This document shows, piece after piece, positions 51,848 to 60,235 of a stretch of DNA of 64,000 nt (position 1 is the first letter of the stretch; every line of letters begins with the position of its first letter). The stretch comes from Oscillospiraceae bacterium (lineage in GTDB: Bacteria > Bacillota > Clostridia > Oscillospirales > Ruminococcaceae). Location: contig CAADVD010000010.1 in assembly GCA_900752435.1 (NCBI GenBank), positions 68,420-132,419 on the forward strand, given 5' to 3'. Position numbers and translations under genes: made by a program. The notes below the pieces were generated by a model. The model did not search any database, was not told the DNA's origin, and saw only the letters and a program-made list of their open reading frames with translations.

Positions 51848-52732
51848 GTGAAAACACTGCGTGTGGGAAGCCGGGACAGCAAGCTGGCGGTGATGCAGAC
51901 GGAGCTGGTGCTGGAGCAAATACACAAACGGCATCCGGAGGTAAACATTGAGTTGGTGACACTCAAAACCACGGGGGATTTAATTTTGGACAAAACGCTG
52001 GATAAAATCGGCGGCAAAGGGCTGTTTGTCAAGGAGTTGGATGCGGCGCTTTTGGAGGGGCGGATTGATTTGTCGGTGAGCAGTCTCAAGGACTTGCCGA
52101 TGGAGGAAAGTCCAGAACTACCGGTGGTGTGCTATGCCAAGCGCGGAGATGCGAGGGATGCACTGGTATTGCCGGAAAATACACTGCATCAGCCGGTCGG
52201 ACAGAACATCGGGTCGTCCAGCGCACGGCGGCAATTGCAGTTAAAAGCACTTTTTCCCGATGCGGCGGTGTCGAGCGTTCGGGGAAACATTGTGACGCGT
52301 TTGGCAAAGCTGGATCGCGGTGAGTATTCCGCACTGATTTTGGCAAGTGCTGGACTGAAACGTGCCGGTTTGGCGCACCGCATCAGCCGGATTTTTTCGC
52401 CGGAGGAAATGCTTCCGGCGGCTGGACAGGGCACGCTGGCGGTGCAGGCGCGGGCGGATTTTGACGTTTCCTTTTTCGATGGAATACACGATGTGCCGAC
52501 GATGTACACCGCACTGGCTGAACGCGCGTTTGTGCGTGCGCTCAACGGGGGATGTTCGTCGCCGATTGCGGCGTATGCGGCGGTGCAGGGACAGGAAATG
52601 AAGCTGACCGGCTTACACTACAGCGAAGCAAGCGGGCGGCATGTGGTGCGAAGTATCGTTGGCGATGTTCGACAAGCAGAGCTGTTGGGTGAACAGTTGG
52701 CCGTGTTGTGCAAAAAGGAGCTGGAAGAATGA
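51848..52732 (+). CDS. hemC: Porphobilinogen deaminase (hydroxymethylbilane synthase)
   Basis: This 294-residue enzyme condenses four porphobilinogens. The N-terminus LRVGSRDSKLAVMQT, KEIDAAL-type segment KELDAALLEG and SSLKDLP (usually HSMKDVP, with the key Lys and Asp kept) are present. The dipyrromethane cofactor Cys236 is in LNGGCSSPIAAYA. It starts at GTG with GGAGGGG upstream and overlaps the next gene by ATGA. Confidence 0.96.
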   Translation: MKTLRVGSRDSKLAVMQTELVLEQIHKRHPEVNIELVTLKTTGDLILDKTLDKIGGKGLFVKELDAALLEGRIDLSVSSLKDLPMEESPELPVVCYAKRGDARDALVLPENTLHQPVGQNIGSSSARRQLQLKALFPDAAVSSVRGNIVTRLAKLDRGEYSALILASAGLKRAGLAHRISRIFSPEEMLPAAGQGTLAVQARADFDVSFFDGIHDVPTMYTALAERAFVRALNGGCSSPIAAYAAVQGQEMKLTGLHYSEASGRHVVRSIVGDVRQAELLGEQLAVLCKKELEE

Positions 52733-54231
52733 AACAGGGAAAAGTGTGGCTGGTTGGCGCTGGGCCTTCCGATGCAGGACTATTGACCTTAAAGGGAAAG
52801 CATTTGTTGGAAACGGCGGATGTGGTGGTCTATGACCGGCTGGTGGGTACGGCAATTTTGGGGATGATTCCAAAGGATGTGCGGCAAATTGACGTAGGCA
52901 AGCGCGCCGGACACCATCCGGTGCCGCAGGAGGAAATCAATGCGATTTTGCTCCGAGAAGCACAGCAGGGAAATCGGGTGGTGCGGCTCAAGGGCGGCGA
53001 CCCGTTTCTGTTCGGACGCGGCGGCGAAGAGCTGGAATTGCTGACGGAGCACGGCGTGCCATTTGAGGTTGTGCCGGGTGTGCCGTCGGCGATCGCAGTG
53101 CCGGCTTATGCTGGCATTCCGGTAACGCATCGCGATTTTTGTTCCTCCGTGCACATCATTACGGCGCACAAAAAGCGTGGAAGTACGGATAAGCTGGATT
53201 ATGCCAAATTGGTTGGTTTGGATGGTACGCTGGTGTTCTTGATGGGTGTTGGGGCGTTGGCGGATATTTGCCATGGACTGCTGGAAGCTGGGATAGAAGA
53301 AACAATGCCGGCGGCGGTACTGGAACGCGGTACGACGGCGGCACAGCGGCGGATTGTTTCTACGGTAGCGGAGCTTCCGCAGAAAGCGGCACTGGCGCAG
53401 ATTCAGACGCCGGCTATCATTCTGGTGGGCAAGGTCTGTGCGCTGGCAGAAGTGTTTCATTGGGCGGAGGATCGGCCGCTGGGCGGAGCACGCGTATTTG
53501 TCACGCGTCCGAGGGAAAAGGCTTCCCGTTTAGCAGAACGGCTTACCGATTTGGGGGCGGAGGTATTGGAGCTTCCGGCCATTGCGCCAAGAGCAATCCA
53601 GCCGAATGCGGCCTTGGAACGGGTGTTGGTACAGTTGGAGCAATACCAATGGGTGGCGTTTACCAGTGCGGCGGCGGTGGAAATTTTCTTCGAGGCGCTG
53701 AAGCGTCGGCGGATGGATGTGCGCACGTTGGCGGGGATGAAATTTGCTGTGGTCGGCAGGGCAACACAGCGTGCGGTGGAGGAGCACGGCTTGTTTGTGG
53801 ACGTTGTACCGGAGCAGTTCGGCGGACGAGCTCTGGGAGAAGCAATGGCTCGGCGAGTGGCTGCAGGCGAACAAGTGCTGTTGTTGCGTGCAAAAGAGGC
53901 GCATCCGGATTTGTCAGAAGTGTTGGCAGAAAAGGGGATTGCTTTTGAGGATGTCGCCATATATGAGACGGTATTGGAAGAATGCTCGGCGATTGCGGTG
54001 CAGGAGGGCGATTTGGCCGCATTTGCCAGCGCTTCTGCGGTAAGAGGGTTTGTACAGGCGGTATCGTGCGCGGAGGTTTCAAAAGTACAAGCGGTTTGCA
54101 TTGGATCACAGACGGCGGCAGAAGCAGAGAAACAGGGAATGGCTTGTGTGGTGGCAAAGAATGCTACCATTGATGATTTGGTCAATGCGGTGGTATTGGC
54201 TTATCGGGGCGAAGAGGAAGTGTTGAGATGA
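52729..54231 (+). CDS. Uroporphyrinogen-III C-methyltransferase / synthase fusion
   Basis: This is a 500-residue bifunctional protein. The N-terminal half (1-245) is a SUMT/CobA methyltransferase: WLVGAGPSDAGLLTLKG, RLKGGDPFLFGRGGEE and PVTHRDFCSSVHIITAHK. The C-terminal half (about 255-500) is HemD, which closes uroporphyrinogen III. Together they turn hydroxymethylbilane into precorrin-2, the siroheme precursor. It overlaps hemC by ATGA and overlaps the next small gene likewise. A precorrin-2 dehydrogenase/ferrochelatase is not seen nearby. Confidence 0.95.
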   Translation: MKQGKVWLVGAGPSDAGLLTLKGKHLLETADVVVYDRLVGTAILGMIPKDVRQIDVGKRAGHHPVPQEEINAILLREAQQGNRVVRLKGGDPFLFGRGGEELELLTEHGVPFEVVPGVPSAIAVPAYAGIPVTHRDFCSSVHIITAHKKRGSTDKLDYAKLVGLDGTLVFLMGVGALADICHGLLEAGIEETMPAAVLERGTTAAQRRIVSTVAELPQKAALAQIQTPAIILVGKVCALAEVFHWAEDRPLGGARVFVTRPREKASRLAERLTDLGAEVLELPAIAPRAIQPNAALERVLVQLEQYQWVAFTSAAAVEIFFEALKRRRMDVRTLAGMKFAVVGRATQRAVEEHGLFVDVVPEQFGGRALGEAMARRVAAGEQVLLLRAKEAHPDLSEVLAEKGIAFEDVAIYETVLEECSAIAVQEGDLAAFASASAVRGFVQAVSCAEVSKVQAVCIGSQTAAEAEKQGMACVVAKNATIDDLVNAVVLAYRGEEEVLR

Positions 54232-54394
54232 AGCAATCCAAAATTGCATTTTTTGAACCGTGGTTTTTTCTGTTCTTTGGGATTTTTCATCTGCATCGGA
54301 TTTGGGGACTGGTTGACCGAAACGCTTATGCAGACTTTTGGATGAGTGTAATGGCGCAAAAAGGGGCGTTTTACTATTATCTATGCGGGAAATC
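54228..54394 (+). pseudogene. Start of a small membrane protein gene, apparently truncated
   Basis: An ATG overlapping the cobA/hemD stop (ATGA) opens a frame encoding about 55 residues that look genuine: AFFEPWFFLFFGIFHLHRIW, then a segment ending in GAFYYYLCG, with one membrane helix. Beyond about 54394 the frame runs into a palindromic repeat and then antisense to the amylopullulanase 3' end, so the original C-terminus seems lost. The overlap shows it once belonged to the hem operon. Whether the shortened product is made is unknown. Confidence 0.45.
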
Positions 54395-54458
54395 GGACGC
54401 GCAGTGCGCGCCCCTACAAGTTCCATTTTCATACATGCAAAAATATACATGCAAAAAT
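54395..54458. repeat. Palindromic GC-rich element followed by a 14-bp tandem duplication
   Basis: GGACGCGCAGTGCGCGCCCC (54395-54414) is an imperfect palindrome continuing into CTACA, like short dispersed repeats common in gut Clostridia. At 54431-54458 the 14-mer ATACATGCAAAAAT occurs twice in tandem. Both lie where the small membrane gene breaks off. Confidence 0.6.
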
Positions 54459-54494
54459 ACCGCATACAGAGCAAGCTCTGTATGCGGTATTTTT
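54453..54494. terminator. Terminator of the amylopullulanase gene
   Basis: The 20-bp perfect arms 54453-54472 and 54475-54494 are separated by only AA, with T runs on both strands. Confidence 0.9.
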
Positions 54495-54508
54495 ATGCGT
54501 TTATTGCC

Positions 54509-57500
54509 TTATTTGTTCGGTCTTCTCTTAATCACCACAACAAGCGCGGCCAATGCAGACAAGCCCATGACGGCCATTACTGCAATCGGGGTGTTGTCGC
54601 CGGTGGTCGGAGTGCCGGAACCGCCAGTTGAACCACCAGTACCGGTGCCGCTGGTCGAACCGCCGCTGTTACCGCTATCGGTAGATGGGGTAGACGACGG
54701 AACGTCAGACGAAGTGCCGGATGATGTATCGGACGGAGTGTCAGACGGAGTATCCGATGGTGTATCGGACGGAGTGTCAGACGGGGTATCCGATGGTGTG
54801 TCGGACGGAGTGTCAGACGGGGTATCCGATGGTGTATCGGATGAAGTGTCAGACGAGGTATCATCGGAAGAAGTGTCATCCGATGAGGTGTCGGAAGACG
54901 GATCATCTGGGTCAACCGGCGTTACTGGTTCTACAATGTAGCTTTCATCGTATGCCGGAGCCAGTGCATCGTAATCCACAGTCACTTCGGCTTCTTCATC
55001 CGTCAAAATTACACCGGAGAGAGCCGGTACAGTTACGGTGAATGTCTTGTCAACCGAGGTGGTTTCGCCGGTAATCAAATCGGTAACACTGCTCATTCCT
55101 TCTACGCTGATGGTCACAACCTTATCTTCCTGTGCGTTGTTCATCATAACAAGCAACTGCTGGTCACTGTTTGCACGAACATAAGCAATGATGTTCGAAT
55201 CTTCGGTTTCCAACGGAATGATGGAGCCTGTCCGCAATGCCGGATATGCTTCACGAATTGCTGCCAAGGTTGCATACCATTCAACCAGTTCCTTGTTGCC
55301 CTTGCCCCATTCCATTGCACGGCGGTCATCCGGATCGTCCGCGCCGACCATGCCGATTTCATCGCCATAGTAAATGGTTGGTGCGCCTGGATAGGTCATC
55401 TGGAAGAAGGCCACCAGATACTGTCTGTCCTTCGCCAAATCGGAAGTGTTTTCGTAAGTCGGGAATGCGCTTGCAACGTCTTTCTGGTTGCGGTCGTCGT
55501 CAATGCCATCCAAGTAGGAGAGCACACGGGTCGTATCATGAGAACCAACGAGGTTCATCATAGCATAGAACGCTTCCTGCGGATAACGTTCACGGATTTT
55601 TTCCAAGGTCTTCACGGAATCTGCCGCATCTCCGCCTTTCGCATAGCTGAGAACAGCATTGCGGAATACGTAGTTCATAACAGAATCGTACATGTCGCCC
55701 ATGAGGTATTTGGTTGCGTCATCCCAGATTTCGCCAACGATGACGTTGTCGCTGCTGAGAGATTTTACGGATTCACGGAAACGCTGCCAGGTTTCGTCGG
55801 AAACTTCATTGGCAACATCCAGTCTCCAGCCATCGGAGCCTTGGCTCAGCCAGTACTGGGTGATGGAGTCTTCGCCGCTGATGATTTCTTCCGCCCAGCC
55901 CGGAGTCTGGTATTCGGAACCGTCGGTTGAAATGATAACCGGCATGGAGTCATAACCCCACCAGCAATCATAAGCATAAACATCTTTGCCCACACGTTCG
56001 CCGATGGTATCCTGCACCACATCGCCGTTGTCATCGGTCAAATAGTCGCCGGTGAAATCAAACCACTGGGTGTAGGTGTAATCGGTGACGCCGCGTGCAT
56101 CGAAGTGCGCTTTAGCCGCCGCTTCTGCTTCGTCCTGTGTTGCGCCTTCGTTTTCCGCCATATAGTCGAATACGAACGCCCAGTACGGATATGCGCCGAC
56201 TTTGCCGTCCTGACCGACAAATTTATAGTAACGGTCAAAGTAAACGGAGTCGTCTGCCACATGGTTGAACACGCCATCGAGAATGATGTGCATATCGTTG
56301 GCTTCCGCCACAGCAACGAGTTCTTGGAAATCGCCGAGATCGCCCAAAATCGGGTCAATCTTGGAGTAATCCGTTGCATCATAACGGTGGCTGGAAATGG
56401 AGTGGAATACCGGGTTCAAGTAAATGACGTTGACGCCCAGCGCTTTGAGGTAATCCACACGTTCGGTGATACCTTTGATATCGCCGCCGTAGATTTCGTT
56501 GCTCCATGCGCCGTCGCCGCTCCACGCTTGTGCCGGATATTCATCCGGATTGAGGGTTTCTTGTTCCGGATTTTCCGGCCAAGTGTACCAATCGGTGATG
56601 TACTCATAATCGGTCGCACCGCGAGAGGATTTCTGAGCCTGATCATTGGAGGTATCGCCGTTAAAGAAACGATCTGGGAAGATCTGATAAATGACTGCAT
56701 TCTTCATCCAGTCCGGTGTGGTAAAGCCCGCTTTGTAAACAACCAAATCGTATGCTTTGATTGCGGTCAAATCGGTCAGGATGCCTTCGCCGTAATAACC
56801 ATCGTCATCACAGTATACTTTAACACAGGAATCATTGGCCACGGAGAAGAAGTAGGTGTATTCGCCGTATTTGCTGAAGGAGGTTTCCACAGACCAAGTA
56901 AGGATACCGTCTTTTTCCGTGGAAGTCAGCGGCAAGGTTCTGTTTTCAGGACCTTTGATGAACATTTTGACTTCTTTTACGTCCGTGCCGGTCTTGATGG
57001 AGAACTTCACGGTTTCGTTTTCTTCCACTGCACCGTAGACGCTCTTGTATTCGGTATCTTTGGTGTCGTATTTCACTGCTGTTTCGTCGATGGTTTCATC
57101 GGAAGCATTGCAGTAATAAAGTTCCGTGGATGGGTCAAAATAGAACGTTACGTCTTTGGCATTGGCCAGTTCAAACGTATTGATGGGGTAATCTTTGCCA
57201 TTGGTGCTGATTACGATGTCGCTGTAAGTACCCGGTTCAAGAGAAACGGTTGCGGTGTAAATGCCGGTCAAACCTGGATCGGTCAATTTGGTACCTTCCG
57301 GAATGCCCGTACCGGACAAGTCGATATCCGCAAAAATGTAAGTGAGAGAAGTAACGGACAAGTGGCTGAAGTCACTGTAGTAAACCGTTACGTCTTGTTT
57401 GCTCTGTACGCTGACGCCATAGTTGGAGCCGTCCGCAATACCGTCCACACCGTAGTTTTCGCTCCAAGAGCCCATTGCGATTTTGTATTCGTATTTGGCT

Positions 57501-59941
57501 GCCGGAACGTCGGTAAAGGTGTAACTGTAAAGGCCATCGCCCTGATAAGTCATCAGGTTGGAAGCCGGATTCCAGCTCGGACCTGGGAAGGTACCCGGAA
57601 CGTAAACTTCACGTCCGGTGAATTCTTCTCTGGTGTAGTTGGAATAGTCTTCGCCGTCAATGGTGACAGTCGGGTTGGTTGCGTCCAAAGTTTTGGTGCC
57701 GTTGATGAGGTAATAGTAAACCACATCTACCGCGTCGTCGCCAAAGAAGATGGCTTCGGATTCAAAGGAACCATTGAAGTTGCCGTTGGCATCCGTACCT
57801 TTTTCCAAGGTGACTGTAGTCGCTTTATCCGGTGTTGCTTTGTCGGCATAGACCAGTTTGACTTCGTCTTCTTCCGCACCGGTCATGATGAAAGTAGTGG
57901 AACCGTTCGGGTTGGTGACGACTTTCGCTTCTGCCGGAGCTGCGGCAAAGCCGAGTTTTTCCGCCACAATGTTGTAATCGTTGACGGAGTCGTACAATTT
58001 GTCGGATTCTACGTCATAGAGGAAGACCACACGGGTGTTGTCTTCGGTGATTTTCAAGGTTTTGTTGCCGCCGCCATTGGATTCATACCAGTTGGCATAA
58101 TTGAACGCGGCTTTGTATTCATAAGTACCTTTGTTGTAATCGCCCTGATAAATGTAAAGCTTATCGGAAAGCTGGGTGAACTCGTAACCCGTTGCGCTGA
58201 CTGTCCAGTTATCGGTCGCACTCTGGCGAACGGTACCGATGATGGATACGATGGTTTCAAACGCAGTGGAGGATACGTTGCCTGCATTCTGATAAATGTC
58301 CAGCGGTGCGGTGCGAATGGAATCGTAAACCACGCCATTGATTTCATCAACAAAGACCGTCAGTTGGGTCGTGCCAGCCGGAACGGTGAGCGCGATGTTG
58401 TCGGAACCATTGCCCAAGGAATAATCCCATGCGTCATCGAAAGCTACTTTGTAGCCGCCATCTGCCAATTCCACATCTTCTGCCGGAGCATCAAATGAAA
58501 ATGTACCGGTGAAAAGGCCGCCGCCAACATAGGTCAGTTCGCCGCCCTGATCTGCCGGATCCCAAGAAGCGATACCGATGTTGTCAAGGCCGGTGAAGTT
58601 ACCCACCAGCGCCGCCGTGTGGAACTTGTCCGCATTGTTGACCGAATCGATTACGCCGGTGTCACCGTTGACATAGTAACGGATGTACACTTTGCCGTCT
58701 TCCGTCGTGGTAACGGAATTGGCCGCCAATTCTTCGCCTTCGGAAGTGACGGTGTAGTCATAGGTGCCTGCGGTCAGGTCAACTGCCACTTCGTACACAC
58801 CGTTGGCATACAAAGACATGGTGTAGTCACTGCCGTCTACGGTTGCGATAACATGAGAATTCACTTTGCCTGCGCCCACTGGTACCGGCGGTTCCGGATC
58901 AGAAGCTGCAAAGCCAAGTGCTTCCGCCACAAAGTCCGCATTGTTGATGGAATCATAGAGCTTGTCTGTAGTGACATCATAGATAAACACAACATTGGTG
59001 TTATCTTCTTTCACATTCAGCATGTTGTTGCCGCCGCCCCAAGACTCATACCAATTAGCATGATTGAATACCGCCTTGTATTCATAACTGCCTGCTGCAA
59101 ACACATCGTCATACACATAGGTGGTTTCATTGAGTTGACGGAAATCATAACCAGTTGCCGCCGCATCCCACTGCGCATCTGCACGAACTGTGCCGATGAG
59201 GGAAACGGTGGTAGCAAATGCCGGGGATGTGATGTTGCCCGCATTCTGATAAATGCTCAGCGGTGCGGTGCGGATGGAATCGTAAACCACGCCGTTTACT
59301 TCATCGCAGAATACCGTCCATTCAGTGGTGCCTGCCGGAATGGTCAGCGGGATATTGTTGGTGCCATCGCCCAAAGAATAGGTCCAGTCATCATCGAAAG
59401 CTACTTTGTAGCCGCCATCTGCCAGTTCCACATCTTCTGCCGGAGCATCAAAGGTGAAGGTCTTGGTGAAGATACCACCGCCGACGTAGGTCAATTCGCC
59501 AGCCGGATCTCCCGGATTCCAAGCGCCAATGCCGATGTTATTAAGACCGGCAAAGTTGCCCACCAGCGCCGCCGTGTGGAACTTGTCTGTGTTGTTGACG
59601 GAGTCTACAATGCCGCCCTCGTCCGAATAACGAACGTAAACAGTTTTGTCCTCTGTCAAGGTAATTGTACCTGTTCCTTTTTCCTGTCCGTTTACGGAAA
59701 CCGTATAGTCATGGGTGCCTGCTGTCAGTGCAAGCGCCGCTTCGTATACGCCGTTGAGGTACAGATCGGCCTCAGTTGCCGTACCGTCCACAGTCACCTG
59801 AACCAAATCAGAGACCTGCGGAGCCGTCTGTGAGCCTTCTTCTGCTTTCGCAACCGGCAGTGCACCCAGCACATTGACGCTGGTGAACACCATTGCGATC
59901 GCAAGCAAGATACTCAAAAAACGGGTTTTTGTTCTGCTCAT
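54509..59941 (-). CDS. Secreted, wall-anchored amylopullulanase (GH13) with duplicated modules
   Basis: This is an 1810-residue exported glycosidase. A signal peptide (1-33) is followed by two near-identical blocks of about 319 residues (about 38-350 and 357-665) of carbohydrate-binding/X25-like beta modules, then further such modules. The GH13 catalytic domain starts near 1075 (AVIYQIFPDRFFNGD). The nucleophile is in GWRLDVANEV (about 1374), the acid in VGEIWDD (about 1404) and the stabilising Asp in VGSHDTTRV (about 1467). A DTPS-repeat linker, TPTTGD sorting signal, helix and basic tail end it. It should degrade starch, pullulan or glycogen outside the cell. The ATG has GAGAGG 9 nt upstream. 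Confidence 0.93.
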   Translation of the reverse strand: MSRTKTRFLSILLAIAMVFTSVNVLGALPVAKAEEGSQTAPQVSDLVQVTVDGTATEADLYLNGVYEAALALTAGTHDYTVSVNGQEKGTGTITLTEDKTVYVRYSDEGGIVDSVNNTDKFHTAALVGNFAGLNNIGIGAWNPGDPAGELTYVGGGIFTKTFTFDAPAEDVELADGGYKVAFDDDWTYSLGDGTNNIPLTIPAGTTEWTVFCDEVNGVVYDSIRTAPLSIYQNAGNITSPAFATTVSLIGTVRADAQWDAAATGYDFRQLNETTYVYDDVFAAGSYEYKAVFNHANWYESWGGGNNMLNVKEDNTNVVFIYDVTTDKLYDSINNADFVAEALGFAASDPEPPVPVGAGKVNSHVIATVDGSDYTMSLYANGVYEVAVDLTAGTYDYTVTSEGEELAANSVTTTEDGKVYIRYYVNGDTGVIDSVNNADKFHTAALVGNFTGLDNIGIASWDPADQGGELTYVGGGLFTGTFSFDAPAEDVELADGGYKVAFDDAWDYSLGNGSDNIALTVPAGTTQLTVFVDEINGVVYDSIRTAPLDIYQNAGNVSSTAFETIVSIIGTVRQSATDNWTVSATGYEFTQLSDKLYIYQGDYNKGTYEYKAAFNYANWYESNGGGNKTLKITEDNTRVVFLYDVESDKLYDSVNDYNIVAEKLGFAAAPAEAKVVTNPNGSTTFIMTGAEEDEVKLVYADKATPDKATTVTLEKGTDANGNFNGSFESEAIFFGDDAVDVVYYYLINGTKTLDATNPTVTIDGEDYSNYTREEFTGREVYVPGTFPGPSWNPASNLMTYQGDGLYSYTFTDVPAAKYEYKIAMGSWSENYGVDGIADGSNYGVSVQSKQDVTVYYSDFSHLSVTSLTYIFADIDLSGTGIPEGTKLTDPGLTGIYTATVSLEPGTYSDIVISTNGKDYPINTFELANAKDVTFYFDPSTELYYCNASDETIDETAVKYDTKDTEYKSVYGAVEENETVKFSIKTGTDVKEVKMFIKGPENRTLPLTSTEKDGILTWSVETSFSKYGEYTYFFSVANDSCVKVYCDDDGYYGEGILTDLTAIKAYDLVVYKAGFTTPDWMKNAVIYQIFPDRFFNGDTSNDQAQKSSRGATDYEYITDWYTWPENPEQETLNPDEYPAQAWSGDGAWSNEIYGGDIKGITERVDYLKALGVNVIYLNPVFHSISSHRYDATDYSKIDPILGDLGDFQELVAVAEANDMHIILDGVFNHVADDSVYFDRYYKFVGQDGKVGAYPYWAFVFDYMAENEGATQDEAEAAAKAHFDARGVTDYTYTQWFDFTGDYLTDDNGDVVQDTIGERVGKDVYAYDCWWGYDSMPVIISTDGSEYQTPGWAEEIISGEDSITQYWLSQGSDGWRLDVANEVSDETWQRFRESVKSLSSDNVIVGEIWDDATKYLMGDMYDSVMNYVFRNAVLSYAKGGDAADSVKTLEKIRERYPQEAFYAMMNLVGSHDTTRVLSYLDGIDDDRNQKDVASAFPTYENTSDLAKDRQYLVAFFQMTYPGAPTIYYGDEIGMVGADDPDDRRAMEWGKGNKELVEWYATLAAIREAYPALRTGSIIPLETEDSNIIAYVRANSDQQLLVMMNNAQEDKVVTISVEGMSSVTDLITGETTSVDKTFTVTVPALSGVILTDEEAEVTVDYDALAPAYDESYIVEPVTPVDPDDPSSDTSSDDTSSDDTSSDTSSDTPSDTPSDTPSDTPSDTPSDTPSDTPSDTPSDTPSDTSSGTSSDVPSSTPSTDSGNSGGSTSGTGTGGSTGGSGTPTTGDNTPIAVMAVMGLSALAALVVVIKRRPNK
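54727..54858. repeat. Tandem 12-bp repeat in the linker-coding region
   Basis: Eleven 12-bp units (variants of TATCGGACGGAG) are arranged in a 36-bp higher-order pattern. On the minus strand they encode the DTPSDTPS-type linker. Copy number is likely to vary by slippage in steps of four residues without changing frame. Confidence 0.88.
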
Positions 59942-60022
59942 ACGCAAAATCCTCTCTTTCTTCTTTAAGCTGCATGCCGGGAACGGTTCCACTTGAAATC
60001 CAGACAGCTGCTCTTAAAATTA

Positions 60023-60051
60023 ATAATATACTATTCACAAAAATTTTGCAA
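60023..60051 (-). promoter_or_regulatory. Promoter of the amylopullulanase gene
   Basis: On the minus strand, TTGCAA (60046-60051) and TATTAT (60023-60028) are 17 bp apart. A second TTGCAAAA copy lies 12 bp further upstream, so the -35 may overlap a regulator site. Confidence 0.7.
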
Positions 60052-60181
60052 TATTTTTTGCAAAAATGGGAAGGGTCATTAATAATTATTTACAATTTTC
60101 AGACCTTTTCTCTATGAAAATTGCACAGCAAAATATTTGTTTTCCAGTAAAAATTCATGTTCTGCCAAGCAATTCGCCAAC

Positions 60182-60211
60182 AAAAAACGCACCGACTTCC
60201 ATCGATGCGTT
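60182..60211 (-). terminator. Terminator of the AGCS symporter gene
   Basis: A 10-bp stem with one wobble (60186-60195 with 60202-60211) is followed on the minus strand by TTTTTT. Confidence 0.82.
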
Positions 60212-60235
60212 CACTTACAGCTTGCAGCCTGCCAT

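Noticed and set aside
54395..54941. Continuation of the open frame from 54228 through VSDGVSDGVSDG-type repeats
   Set aside because: It is the antisense of the amylopullulanase linker and sorting signal; the repeat reads open on both strands because of its 12-bp period.
55383..59833. Very long plus-strand open frames opposite the amylopullulanase gene
   Set aside because: They are antisense shadows of a repetitive, codon-biased gene; they lack ribosome sites and domain features.
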